Positions 17,283 through 26,260 of a DNA stretch of 64,000 nt are shown piece by piece; the stretch's first letter is position 1; each line of letters starts with the position of its first letter. The position numbers were made by a program, and so were the translations under genes. A model generated the notes under the pieces. That model searched no databases. It saw nothing but the letters and a program-made list of their open reading frames with translations, and had not been told where the DNA came from. The stretch is from Calothrix sp. PCC 7103. Its GTDB lineage: Bacteria > Cyanobacteriota > Cyanobacteriia > Cyanobacteriales > Nostocaceae. The stretch covers positions 4,356,761-4,420,760 of the forward strand of contig NZ_KB217478.1 of the NCBI RefSeq assembly GCF_000331305.1, read 5' to 3'.

Positions 17283-19175
17283 ATGCCTGCTGACGCTCCC
17301 GGTACTTTGTTAAGTACAGCACTAGATATAAAAATTTCTAGCAATGTACAAGTATACACTGATACAATTAATTCATCGCAATCAAGCGATTTCTACAAAT
17401 TTGGGTTACAGGGACGTAGTAGTTTTTACTTATCACTCAATCGCTTTCGAGGTGACTTAGATGTTGAGCTAATAAAAGACACCAATAATAATGGGTTGGT
17501 AGAATCAAGCGAAGTAATTGCTTTTTCGCGTTCACCTGCCCGTAGAAGAGAATTTATTGATGCAAACCTTGATAGTGGCATCTATTACATTCGAGTTTAT
17601 AGTAACGGTGATACCGACAGCTTTTACAACTTGTTAGTGTCAGCAACTGGTGAGAGTGATGCTTTACCACCAATATCATCTCAGATAAATAATGTTCCTT
17701 TATCAAGTAGTGTAAATACTACTGAAGCTAGTTTAAATGCACTACCAAGTCCACAAAGTGTAGCGTCTGCAACTCCTACTACTTCTTGGAAAGTAGGAAG
17801 ATTGAGTGCAGAGACTTTCACTTATAATGGAAGCAGTCAAATTACATACGTGTCTGGAAACGGTAATATTGACTTTGGATTGGGTAAGCGCGACACACTC
17901 GACTTTAAAACTGCTGGCATTAGCTCGGGGCAAGTTAGCTTTAATTGGGCAACTTCAACAGCAGGTGGTATAGTTGCAAATCCTGGTAATGGTAATCGTC
18001 TTTTTGATGCTATTACAATTAATGCTGGCGCCTACACAGGCTATCAAATTTTGTTTGAGGGTATCGAACAACTTGAATTTAGCGACCAAACATTTGACCT
18101 GGCTTCTGTAGTTCCTGGTGCTGCTGCTGGCTTTAAGGGGACTATTGTAACTAATGACCCAAAGTTCAACGAGCAAGTCAACTTGTTCGCAAGCGGAATT
18201 CCTAATGCTTGGCGGTTTCAAACTGGCAATGACAGTGTACTAATTGGAATTGAGGATTCAGGGTTGGGTGTAGATGCCAGTGGTAATATTCATCCAGATT
18301 TGAGAAGCACAATTTTTTCAGGTACTAACTACATCGATGAGTCAGGTACTGATTCCCACGGTACTAAAGTACAAAGTGTAATTGCAGGCGCCACAAATAA
18401 CGGTATAGGCATAGCAGGGATAAATTGGGCTTCAAGAGTCAAACATATCGACGTGCTAGGTGGAAATGCCGATGACAAAGATTTGGCAACTGCCACGCAA
18501 TTACTCATCGACCAAGCAACCTTGAACGGTCAGAACCTAATTGTTAACTTGAGTTTATCGGGTGGAGATACGCAGGCGTTCATAGATTTAGTTGCTCAAA
18601 ACTCAAATAAAGTTTTGTTTGTTGCAGCAGCAGGCAATAGCGGTACTATCTCATCCCTTGGCGCCTTGGCTGAAACAAATCCCAACTTTATTACTGTTGG
18701 CTCATCGTGGGGTACTGTAGATGACTATGGCTATGCAAAAACACCTGGAACTAGGGTTGATTATAGTCAAAACAACCCGGAACTGACAGCTACTGGGCAG
18801 CCACAATCTCCTTACCCAGAATGGTGGCGTAGTAGTTATGTGGATAATACAACTTTCAACGCTGGTAAAAAGCCACTAACTTTAATGGCATTAACAGAAT
18901 ATCCAGCAGCTAACGCAACTCAAAATTCAAACGGTGCATTTAGCTTTGGCTATAACGACAAATTTAATGGTACTTCCGCATCTACACCTATTGTTTCGGG
19001 TATAGCTTCGCTTGTGTGGAGCTTAAATCCAACTCTTACTGCTGGACAAATTAAAGAAATTCTTGCACAAACTGCTGTTGATTTAGGCGCCGCAGGTTAT
19101 GACCAATATTACGGTCACGGTTTCGTCAACGCTGAAGCTGCTGTGCGTGCTGTTGTAGCGATGGCACGAGCTTAA
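17283..19175 (+). CDS. Subtilisin-like (S8) peptidase with N-terminal PPC-like domain
   Basis: A 630-residue protein. Residues about 10-125 form a pre-peptidase-C-terminal-like beta domain (SSDFYKFGLQGRSSFYLSLN, IYYIRVYSNG). A linker region with a second beta domain (about 165-275) follows, then the subtilase. The catalytic triad is intact: Asp325 (GIEDSG), His359 (DSHGT), Ser565 (NGTSAST), with oxyanion Asn452 (AAAGNSG). There is no Sec or Tat signal, yet the protein looks extracellular, so the adjacent type I exporter is the likely route; no RTX nonapeptides are present. A strong intrinsic terminator follows at 19209-19248. The first Met is used; upstream is AT-rich with no clear ribosome site. 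Confidence 0.9.
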   Translation: MPADAPGTLLSTALDIKISSNVQVYTDTINSSQSSDFYKFGLQGRSSFYLSLNRFRGDLDVELIKDTNNNGLVESSEVIAFSRSPARRREFIDANLDSGIYYIRVYSNGDTDSFYNLLVSATGESDALPPISSQINNVPLSSSVNTTEASLNALPSPQSVASATPTTSWKVGRLSAETFTYNGSSQITYVSGNGNIDFGLGKRDTLDFKTAGISSGQVSFNWATSTAGGIVANPGNGNRLFDAITINAGAYTGYQILFEGIEQLEFSDQTFDLASVVPGAAAGFKGTIVTNDPKFNEQVNLFASGIPNAWRFQTGNDSVLIGIEDSGLGVDASGNIHPDLRSTIFSGTNYIDESGTDSHGTKVQSVIAGATNNGIGIAGINWASRVKHIDVLGGNADDKDLATATQLLIDQATLNGQNLIVNLSLSGGDTQAFIDLVAQNSNKVLFVAAAGNSGTISSLGALAETNPNFITVGSSWGTVDDYGYAKTPGTRVDYSQNNPELTATGQPQSPYPEWWRSSYVDNTTFNAGKKPLTLMALTEYPAANATQNSNGAFSFGYNDKFNGTSASTPIVSGIASLVWSLNPTLTAGQIKEILAQTAVDLGAAGYDQYYGHGFVNAEAAVRAVVAMARA

Positions 19176-19208
19176 AGAAGCATCACAAATAGAATAAGTA
19201 TTTCTTTG

Positions 19209-19248
19209 CTCCCCTAGCTTGTAAAGAGCTTATAAAGGGGAGTTTTTT
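19209..19248 (+). terminator. Intrinsic terminator of the S8 peptidase gene
   Basis: Perfect arms CTCCCCT (19209-19215) and AGGGGAG (19236-19242) enclose a 20-base loop and are followed by six T (19243-19248), 33 bp after the stop codon. Confidence 0.85.
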
Positions 19249-19545
19249 GTCAGTTAATACACTGTCACACCCATTACCCGTATGTTATAAAAAAAGAGTA
19301 GAATTTAATACTGTTTTTTAAGTATAAAATTTATTAACATAATTACTTTTAACCTGATAATTACTTAGTATATTAGTAAATATTATCACGTGTATTTCAC
19401 GTGGCTGTTTAGTAACTTTAAGCAGCAATATAGAAATTCAACAATTTCATAAAGATAGTAGCTGCTGACTAGCAAGTCCCTTTTATTACAAGGGGCATAG
19501 GGTGCTTTGTGCTTAATTCATATAATTTATAAAGCAAGAGTAGTT
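19249..19545. other. Upstream region of the calpain-like gene
   Basis: AT-rich noncoding stretch. It carries a CACGTGTATTTCACGTG inverted pair at 19387-19403, which could be a regulator site. The reading frame can be extended to a TTG at 19507, but that start lacks support. Confidence 0.35.
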
Positions 19546-21033
19546 ATGTCGGTTAATTTATTTGAACAGAATGTAGGTATTCAAAATTTGAGTATTAATC
19601 AAAGTACACAAATTGTCACAGGTTCTATATTAGCAACAAATACAGAAGACTATTATCAGTTCAATTTCAGTGGTCGTAGCAGTCTAAATCTTAGAGTCAA
19701 GGGTTTATATTCAAATGCCAACCTACAAGTATTGAATAGCGACGGTCAAGAATTAGCTGGTTCTTACAACCGACGTAACCGAGATGAATCTGTAAATATA
19801 ACTTTGGAGGCGGGTAATTATTACATCAAAGTCTTTCGGTATAAAAACGCGATTACTGCATACAATCTCGAATACAGTACTAACTTGATTCCAGAAGTCC
19901 CACCACCAACTCAAAGCAGTACTAACTTGATTCCAGAAGTCCCACCACCAACTCAAAGCAGTCCTTCTTGGTTAGATACGATATTTCAAGATGCACAACT
20001 GCGTGCGGATATAAAATTATTTTCTATCGATGGTGTAATTGACCGTAACGAAGTAATTAGAATATTGCGTGCATCTGAAGATGATGGTGTAGTTAATACC
20101 ACTGAATTTACAGACTTGCAGAACTTGGTTAGTAATGCATCAAGACTAGGGATACCAGAATACGTGCGAGTATTAACCAATAAAGTAGTCAACGGTGATG
20201 TAGCAAATCAGAGATATCAAAATAATCCATTAGGTAATCTGACTGCGGGTAGTAGTAGTACTCACATGTCTAATCTTGTAAACAAGTGGTTTCTAGGACG
20301 TGATTATCCTACAAGTGCATATACTTACCAGCAAGCGAGCGGTTTACTATTTCAGAATGGTGTAAATTATCAAGATATTAAACAAGGTCTGATAAATGAC
20401 TGTTTCTTTCTAGTCGGACTTGCAGCAACAGCAATTCAATCACCAACTACGATTGAGAATATGTTTATCGATAACGATGACAACACTTACACCGTTAAAT
20501 TCTTCCGTAATCAAGTCGCAGACTACGTTACAGTCGATAAATATTTGCCGACAGACTTAGCCGGAAAATTCGTTTATGCTTCTAAAGGTAGTAGCTATAA
20601 CAATCCTGCGAATGAACTCTGGGTGGCACTAGCAGAGAAAGCATACGCACAACTGAACGAATCTGGATGGATTTATCAAGACAGTACTAATTCTTATTCG
20701 GGTATCGGTAAGGGTGGCTATATCAGTGATGCTTTTTCACACATTACAGGTCAAACAGTCTCAATGAGTAATGTTTTAAGCCTGGAATCACTTACAAACG
20801 CAATTAGTATAGGTAAATCAATTGGCTTTGGGTCTAAGTCAAGTGGAGTGGCGCCAGATATTGTTCCAAGTCACGCATATGCGTTAGTAAATTATGATGC
20901 TTCGGCACAAATATTCACTCTATTCAACCCGTGGGGAATAGAATCATCATCTAAACCCAGCATCTTACAACTCAACTGGAATCAAATTTTAGCTAATTTT
21001 AGCTATTGGGACGGCGCCTTCTTTAGCACATAA
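19546..21033 (+). CDS. Calpain-like (C2) cysteine peptidase with PPC-like domain
   Basis: A 495-residue protein counted from ATG 19546, which begins the family-like N-terminus (SVNLFEQNVGIQNLS); the frame can open at TTG 19507 but this adds unlikely residues. A PPC-like beta domain (about 1-110), homologous to that of the neighbouring S8 peptidase (TEDYYQFNFSGRSSLNLRVK), is joined by a duplicated Pro-rich linker (STNLIPEVPPPTQS twice) to a helical segment and a calpain catalytic domain. Cys286 (NDCFF), His443 (SHAYAL) and Asn461 (FNPWG) form a complete triad. No signal peptide is present. Calpain-like peptidases in cyanobacteria are poorly understood. Its location suggests export by the type I system, which is inference. 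Confidence 0.85.
   Translation: MSVNLFEQNVGIQNLSINQSTQIVTGSILATNTEDYYQFNFSGRSSLNLRVKGLYSNANLQVLNSDGQELAGSYNRRNRDESVNITLEAGNYYIKVFRYKNAITAYNLEYSTNLIPEVPPPTQSSTNLIPEVPPPTQSSPSWLDTIFQDAQLRADIKLFSIDGVIDRNEVIRILRASEDDGVVNTTEFTDLQNLVSNASRLGIPEYVRVLTNKVVNGDVANQRYQNNPLGNLTAGSSSTHMSNLVNKWFLGRDYPTSAYTYQQASGLLFQNGVNYQDIKQGLINDCFFLVGLAATAIQSPTTIENMFIDNDDNTYTVKFFRNQVADYVTVDKYLPTDLAGKFVYASKGSSYNNPANELWVALAEKAYAQLNESGWIYQDSTNSYSGIGKGGYISDAFSHITGQTVSMSNVLSLESLTNAISIGKSIGFGSKSSGVAPDIVPSHAYALVNYDASAQIFTLFNPWGIESSSKPSILQLNWNQILANFSYWDGAFFST
19876..19959 (+). repeat. Exact 42-bp in-frame duplication
   Basis: Positions 19876-19917 and 19918-19959 are identical 42-bp copies encoding the 14-residue linker STNLIPEVPPPTQS twice. 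It keeps frame and looks like a recent slip or unequal exchange. Confidence 0.95.
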
Positions 21034-21054
21034 CGTGACGCTACGAAAAAAATC

Positions 21055-21387
21055 AACGTAGGGTGCGTGACCTACCAAAAACCTCAACGTAGTAATAACA
21101 CAAATAGCCTCACGCACCAACTTCAAATATATTCTTTATATAAGGTTAATAAGCTGATATTCACCATTAACAATAAAATTTTTTAAAAAACTTATTTCAT
21201 TTAACTGTTTTTGTAAAACTAGCTGCAAATTTAATATTAAATTCCTAGTTATTATTTACTAGGAAATATTAGCTTTCGTTTTAAATATATTGCAAAACTA
21301 AATTCAGCCCTACTTAAGAGTTGGTGCGTGATGCTATTTATCTTATCATGACGTTGAAATTTTTATTAGCGTCACGCACCCTACGTT
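21055..21387. repeat. Nested inverted-repeat element, MITE-like
   Basis: The outer arms AACGTAGGGTGCGTGAC (21055-21071) and GTCACGCACCCTACGTT (21371-21387) are perfect 17-bp inverted repeats. Inside them a second pair, CACGCACCAA (21111-21120) and TTGGTGCGTG (21321-21330), is also perfect. The AT-rich interior has no gene. The 333-bp size and termini fit a non-autonomous mobile element inserted between two peptidase genes. No target duplication was established. Confidence 0.65.
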
Positions 21388-21460
21388 TTATGTACTGATT
21401 GCGTAAGTTCTATAAATATTTAATGTCGCCACAGGAATTAAGTTTTGAGGATAAATACTT

Positions 21461-22909
21461 ATGTTTGTTAATAATAAGAATAATGATTTAACGTTACAAA
21501 ATAGTCTAAATCTGACTTCAAGTTCTTCATTTGATAGCTTTACTAGTGATACGTACACAGATTTAAGGCGCCGCAGTCGTTCTTATCATAATTTCAATAA
21601 CAATAATAATATACCTTCGTCTCAGTCATACAGTTCTAATAATGGTTATGGGATAGTGAATGCATCCGCTGCTGTTGCGTCATCTATTGGTCAACAACCT
21701 TTTACCGATGTACCTGATACAGGTGGTAATGGTTGGGGCGCCGATATGTTGAAGGCTCCTGAATCTTGGGCAAAAGGGTACACAGGCAAAGGTGTTGTCG
21801 TTGCTGTTCTAGATACTGGTGTTGATATAAATCACGTAGATTTAAAAGATAATATTTGGACTAATCCCAACGATGACGCAAGCGATGGCTATGCAGGAGA
21901 CATTCACGGTTGGAACTTTGTAGATAACAACTCAGATGTAATGGACAGAGACGGACATGGAACTCACGTTTCTGGAACGATAGCAGGTGAAAAGAATGAC
22001 TATGGTGTAACGGGAATTGCTTACGATGCCAAAATTATGCCAGTCAAAGTACTTGATGATAATGGTTCTGGTTCGTATGATTCAATAACCAAGGGTATTT
22101 ACTATGCAGTAGACCACGGTGCCAATGTTATCAATTTAAGTCTTGGTGGTGGTGGCGCTAATCAAACTATGCAAGATGCCCTTAATTATGCCAGTGGTAA
22201 AGGTGTCATAGTTGTCATGGCAGCAGGTAATAGTGGTGGTGCATCACCTATCTATCCCGCACGCTATGCTGAAAAGACGGGTGTAGCAGTTGGAGCAGTC
22301 GATAAAGATGGTAATTTAGCAAGCTTTTCCAACCGTGCCGGAAATCAACAGCTTAGTTATGTAACGGCGCCGGGAGTCAGCATTTATTCAACAATTCCAA
22401 ACAATAGTTATGAAAGCTATAGTGGAACCAGCATGGCAACCCCTCACGTTGCAGGTGTTGTAGCGCTGATGCTAAGTGCAAACCGTAGTCTTAACGATAG
22501 TCAAGTTCGCCAAATTCTTGCCGACACATCTAAAAACTCTGGACAAGGTAACAATACTATTCCAAGCTTCAATTTTGGTGATATATTCTCTGGCTTTAAT
22601 CCATTCTCTAACAGTATCGAATCTACCAATCACAGCAGCAACATTTATAATTACACTAATGGAATAGACACAGCAGAAAACAACATCGTTGTTGACGGCG
22701 CCACTAAAAACACCAGCGTTAATAGCACTTCAACAATTTACCAATACAGCACAGAAGATACAATTTATAAATCAATTTACAAATCTGACGACTACTACTT
22801 AAGTATGACTACGACAGACCCACAAGACCCGCAAAATATCTTTGAGCGCTACGGAAAAATATTTATGGCGCCGTATGAACCATACTTACGCTTATTACCT
22901 TCTTCGTAG
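21461..22909 (+). CDS. Subtilisin-like (S8) peptidase
   Basis: A 482-residue subtilase. A low-complexity Ser/Asn/Asp-rich N-terminus is followed by GYGIVNASAAVASSIGQQPF and WGADMLKAPESW, as in other cyanobacterial S8 enzymes, and then the catalytic domain. The triad is Asp118 (LDTGVD), His166 (DGHGTH) and Ser324 (SGTSMATPH), with AAGNSGG for the oxyanion site. The C-terminal 110 residues are a Ser/Asn/Thr-rich tail with no recognised domain, ending YEPYLRLLPSS. No Sec signal is seen, which again suits type I export. ATG 21461 has an AGGATAAA stretch upstream. Expression probably starts near the end of the MITE-like element. Confidence 0.9.
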   Translation: MFVNNKNNDLTLQNSLNLTSSSSFDSFTSDTYTDLRRRSRSYHNFNNNNNIPSSQSYSSNNGYGIVNASAAVASSIGQQPFTDVPDTGGNGWGADMLKAPESWAKGYTGKGVVVAVLDTGVDINHVDLKDNIWTNPNDDASDGYAGDIHGWNFVDNNSDVMDRDGHGTHVSGTIAGEKNDYGVTGIAYDAKIMPVKVLDDNGSGSYDSITKGIYYAVDHGANVINLSLGGGGANQTMQDALNYASGKGVIVVMAAGNSGGASPIYPARYAEKTGVAVGAVDKDGNLASFSNRAGNQQLSYVTAPGVSIYSTIPNNSYESYSGTSMATPHVAGVVALMLSANRSLNDSQVRQILADTSKNSGQGNNTIPSFNFGDIFSGFNPFSNSIESTNHSSNIYNYTNGIDTAENNIVVDGATKNTSVNSTSTIYQYSTEDTIYKSIYKSDDYYLSMTTTDPQDPQNIFERYGKIFMAPYEPYLRLLPSS

Positions 22910-22923
22910 GTTATTGAAATAGA

Positions 22924-22956
22924 CGTTACATGTCACGTCTCTACAACATGTAACGT
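22924..22956. terminator. Hairpin between converging peptidase and hlyD genes
   Basis: Arms CGTTACATGT and ACATGTAACG (10 bp, perfect) enclose CACGTCTCTACA. Placed between two convergent stops, it could terminate either transcript; it also contains the GTCTCTAC motif of a dispersed repeat. Confidence 0.6.
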
Positions 22957-22963
22957 TTGTAAG

Positions 22964-24460
22964 TTACCTGACAGAGAAAGCTTCGCTAAATCTGCGGGTA
23001 ATTGGCTCCATAATGAAGGTTAAAATTGACTTTTGACGAGTTACAATTTCGCCATTCGCAGTCATACCAGGCGTAAATTGTACTTCTTCTCCCCGTACCA
23101 TCACCGAGTGTCTATTTAGTTTAATTCGGGTCGGAAATACTAATCCCAGTTCTTTATCTACAATCGCATTCGGGCTAACTTTAGCAACCTCACCTTCAAT
23201 TGTTCCAAATTCTTGGAAGGGGAATGTTGCCATTTTGACTTTAGTTTTCATTCCCTGACGGATAAAACCAATATCACGGTTTAGAACTTTTACTTCTAGC
23301 ATTAGCTCTTCGCCATCAGGTAGTATTGATAATAATTCTTCACCCGATTGTACTGGACCCTTGGTTGCTTTAACTTTATATACTGTTCCTGCAACTGGTG
23401 ATTTAATGGTTTCGTACTCGGTTTGTTTACGGGCTTGTTCAAGTTTACCACTTATATCTGTATATTCTTCGCGGCGCCTGTTGATTTGCGTTAAAACTTC
23501 GCTTTGACGTTCAGATGCGAGACGGTCGGCTTGCTTTTTAGCGGATACAAAAGCAGCTTGCGCTTGGCGTATTTCTTGAACCTGACCGGCAATATCTTTT
23601 TGTAGTGAGGTTACTTTATCTTGTGCTTCGGTAATTTTATTTTGATTATTTGTAATTTCATCAGAAGCACGGGTGGTTTCAGCAGTTGCACGGTTGAGTC
23701 GGTCTTGTGCTTCGAGGTAATCGAGTCTCGGAACGGCACCATTACCTATTAAAGTACGCATACTTTGCTCACGCTGTTTGGCGAGTGCTACGTTTTCATC
23801 TACTTTTTCACGTAGTTGTCGAGCGTTTGCAAGGTTGGTTTGAGCGTTGGTAAGACTAGTTTGAGCATTTGCAAAGTTTTCTTGCAAGCGAGTTAGACGA
23901 ACTTTCGCTTGCTCTATTAAAGCAGCTTGCTTATTCGCTTCAGCTTCCGCAGCAGCTTGTTTTGCTTCAAAATCTCGTAAGCGCGATGCTAAAAGCTCAT
24001 CTTGAATTGGATTTCCAGAACTTTTATTTCCTGTGCGCTCGGCATCAAGGCGCCGTAAATCTTGTTGAATGAGTTTAGCAGACTGCGCTAACCGCGTTAC
24101 ATCTAATTTCTGAAATTCTGGGTCACGTTCGACTAATACTTGGTCTTTAACTATACGTTGTCCTTCTTTAACACGTACTGCGGTAATAGAACCATTACCA
24201 ATTGATGTTACAGGACGTACTTGGGTTGAAGCTATCAGTTCTCCAGGCGCCGTTGCCACTTCATCAACTTTAGAAAAATGTGCCCATGCAATAGTACCAA
24301 AAACTATCGCAGTAATTGTGCCAGCTAGTAATCTTGTATATAGAGGTGGTAACTCTTGTACGGCTTTGCCTAGTTCAAAAGATAACTGTTCTTCTGGTCG
24401 AGCGAATACTTGTTTTGTTTGACGTGCTTGTGCAGCGTTTGCAGCTAAGGGAGAACGCAT
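22964..24460 (-). CDS. HlyD-family periplasmic adaptor
   Basis: A 498-residue membrane fusion protein for type I secretion. A cytoplasmic N-terminus (to about 42) and one membrane helix (about 43-62, LLAGTITAIVFGTIAWAHF) are followed by a lipoyl half-motif (PVTSIGNGSITAVRVKEGQ), a very long Gln/Ala-rich coiled coil (about 105-345) and the second lipoyl half (TIKSPVAGTVYKVKA) with a beta-barrel. It would link the inner-membrane ABC exporter to an outer-membrane TolC-type channel, which is not encoded here. It lies 17 bp after the SDR gene and shares its transcript. It is the probable partner of the exporter at 12453-15233, although separated by the cargo genes. Confidence 0.92.
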   Translation of the reverse strand: MRSPLAANAAQARQTKQVFARPEEQLSFELGKAVQELPPLYTRLLAGTITAIVFGTIAWAHFSKVDEVATAPGELIASTQVRPVTSIGNGSITAVRVKEGQRIVKDQVLVERDPEFQKLDVTRLAQSAKLIQQDLRRLDAERTGNKSSGNPIQDELLASRLRDFEAKQAAAEAEANKQAALIEQAKVRLTRLQENFANAQTSLTNAQTNLANARQLREKVDENVALAKQREQSMRTLIGNGAVPRLDYLEAQDRLNRATAETTRASDEITNNQNKITEAQDKVTSLQKDIAGQVQEIRQAQAAFVSAKKQADRLASERQSEVLTQINRRREEYTDISGKLEQARKQTEYETIKSPVAGTVYKVKATKGPVQSGEELLSILPDGEELMLEVKVLNRDIGFIRQGMKTKVKMATFPFQEFGTIEGEVAKVSPNAIVDKELGLVFPTRIKLNRHSVMVRGEEVQFTPGMTANGEIVTRQKSILTFIMEPITRRFSEAFSVR

Positions 24461-24477
24461 AAAATTTTTGATCGGTA

Positions 24478-25353
24478 TTATATTGAAAGATAGCGTTTTA
24501 AGAAGCTTTCCAACGGTTCCAGGGGGAAAGTGAAAATAGCTTCTAAATTAGTAATTTCTTCAGTTTTACAGAAAAATTCGTTTGCAAGCAATGTTCTAAA
24601 GGTGCCAAAGGATTTTTGCGCTTGGGGATTAATCAATCCTAATGCACCCCGGAACCCATCGACTAAAAACAATGGTGCATTGATTATAACTGGCTCTTTA
24701 TTAAAAATACGACTGAATGTACGGGGTATATCTTCACGAGTCAATATTGACGGCCCACCTACGGGAAAAATTTGATTACGGGCACCAATAAGACTAACTG
24801 AATTAACAGCTATTTTCGCCAAATCATCGGTAGAAACTATCGAAGTCCGATTTTTGGGGTCGCCAATAAGTAAATATATCCCAGTTTCACGAAAACGTTC
24901 GGCAAGTGGTAATAAATTAGATGCTAAACCAGCCGGACGTAAAATAGTGTAATTTAAGCCACTAGAAAGTAAATACTTTTCGACTTCACGTTTTGCCTTA
25001 AATACAGGTGCATCTTCATAACCTCTATCTGCACCTAGTACAGAAATGAATACAAAATGCTCTACTCCAACTTCCTTGGCTTGGTCAATTAGTTCTATGT
25101 TCGCGCGGTAGTCTAACGCCAGTGCATCACCATCAGAACCATGAGTACTAATAATATATCGAACACCTCGACAAGCTTTTTTTATGTCGCGCTCAAAACG
25201 TAAGTCACCGATAAATAACTCGGCGTCTCGATGTTCTAACTCTCCATAATGTGAACTTAAACGAACGAACGCACGTACTTGACGGTTCGATTCGCGTAAA
25301 AGCCTCACTACTCGGCGCCCGATTCCACCAGTTGCTCCTGTTACCAAAAACAT
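24478..25353 (-). CDS. NmrA/Ycf39-like NAD(P)-binding reductase
   Basis: A 291-residue atypical short-chain dehydrogenase. The Rossmann motif GATGGIGRRVVRLL starts at residue 5. It is followed by a PAGLASN-type block and lacks the YxxxK catalytic pair of classical SDRs, with YEDAPVFKAKREVEKYL in that place, where Lys remains. Such NmrA-like proteins bind NAD(P) and include Ycf39, an assembly factor, and various reductases. The specific role is unknown. It is the first gene of a two-gene unit with the HlyD adaptor (17 bp apart). Whether that link is functional is unclear. Confidence 0.8.
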   Translation of the reverse strand: MFLVTGATGGIGRRVVRLLRESNRQVRAFVRLSSHYGELEHRDAELFIGDLRFERDIKKACRGVRYIISTHGSDGDALALDYRANIELIDQAKEVGVEHFVFISVLGADRGYEDAPVFKAKREVEKYLLSSGLNYTILRPAGLASNLLPLAERFRETGIYLLIGDPKNRTSIVSTDDLAKIAVNSVSLIGARNQIFPVGGPSILTREDIPRTFSRIFNKEPVIINAPLFLVDGFRGALGLINPQAQKSFGTFRTLLANEFFCKTEEITNLEAIFTFPLEPLESFLKRYLSI

Positions 25354-25410
25354 AAAGATTAACGGTTATAGGTTTTGAGTTCCTAATCAATTTTAATAAC
25401 TTGTAAAAAA

Positions 25411-25494
25411 ATGGGCACAGAACGTGAAGCTGTAACTATCCGTTTTCCATTTGAATTGCTCGAAAACGCAAAAAGAGTTAAAATTCTACGATAA
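25411..25494 (+). pseudogene. Ribbon-helix-helix antitoxin-like stub
   Basis: A 27-codon frame (MGTEREAVTIRFPFELLENAK, then RVKILR) carries the beta-strand and first helix of an Arc/CopG-type DNA-binding fold, TIRFPFELLENAKRVK. It ends abruptly in TAA inside the convergent xth 3' end. The second helix is missing, so it looks truncated, perhaps after a rearrangement that fused it to the end of xth. It may also be a chance frame; evidence is one short motif. Confidence 0.35.
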
Positions 25495-26260
25495 CTGGGG
25501 TATGGTCGCTAGGTTTTTCTAGCTTACGAGGCGCCTGGTCAATTACACAACTTACTGCGCGTTCGTATAGTTCGGGTGTTAAGTAATGATGGTCGATGCG
25601 CCAGCCCATGTTACGACGAAATGCCATCGCGCGGTAGTCCCACCAACTGTAATGACCTGCTTCTGAAGTAAATTTACGAAAAGCATCCGCGAAACCTAAC
25701 TCCAAAACATTTTTGAGAGCTTGACGTTCGGCATCAGATGACATGATGTGATTTTTTGTATCGGCTTTTTCGTGAATATCCCTATCTTCAAGGGCAATAT
25801 TAAAGTCACCACACATACAAATGTTAGGATTTTCTAATAATAAGGCTTGCAGGTATTTTCGCAGTACGGTCAGCCAACCCAGTTTAAATTCGTATTTATC
25901 ACAACCGACTTCGGAACCGTTAGGTACGTAGAGATTTAAAATTCTCACAGAGTCAATTACACCCGTAATAACTCGTTTTTGTTCATCCCAGATTGGGTCT
26001 AATTCGGGAAGTATACTCGTGAAACCTGTACTTAATTGCTCGAGTGGCTTTTTACTGAGTAGCGCAACTCCGTTATAAGATTTTTGTCCATATATATATG
26101 TGTGATAATTTAATGCTTCAAACTTGGAGTGCGGAAAGTCTTTGTCAACAACTTTGGTCTCTTGTACGCAAAGCACATCAACAGGGTTTTGTTCTAGCCA
26201 ATCGGCAACATGTTCTAAGCGTGTACGAATTGAGTTAACGTTCCAAGTAGCAATTTTCAT
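25478..26260 (-). CDS. xth: Exodeoxyribonuclease III
   Basis: A 260-residue EEP-family nuclease for base excision repair: AP-endonuclease and 3'-5' exonuclease acting on double-stranded DNA. Motifs in order are MKIATWNVNSIRTRLEHV, VLCVQETKV (metal-binding Glu), YVPNG, CMCGDFNIALEDRDIH, WWDYRAMAFRRNMGWRIDHH and SDHTPVIVEF (catalytic Asp-His). The length is standard. It is a single gene with its own promoter upstream of 26260. The C-terminus is intact although a plus-strand antitoxin-like stub overlaps its last codons. Confidence 0.95.
   Translation of the reverse strand: MKIATWNVNSIRTRLEHVADWLEQNPVDVLCVQETKVVDKDFPHSKFEALNYHTYIYGQKSYNGVALLSKKPLEQLSTGFTSILPELDPIWDEQKRVITGVIDSVRILNLYVPNGSEVGCDKYEFKLGWLTVLRKYLQALLLENPNICMCGDFNIALEDRDIHEKADTKNHIMSSDAERQALKNVLELGFADAFRKFTSEAGHYSWWDYRAMAFRRNMGWRIDHHYLTPELYERAVSCVIDQAPRKLEKPSDHTPVIVEF

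Noticed and set aside
19507-19545. Longer N-terminus for the calpain-like protein from TTG 19507
   Set aside because: The added residues are not homologous to the sister PPC-like domain and there is no ribosome site.
17283-22909. RTX or VCBS repeats in the three peptidases
   Set aside because: No GGxGxDxUx nonapeptides are present; type I export is inferred from context only.
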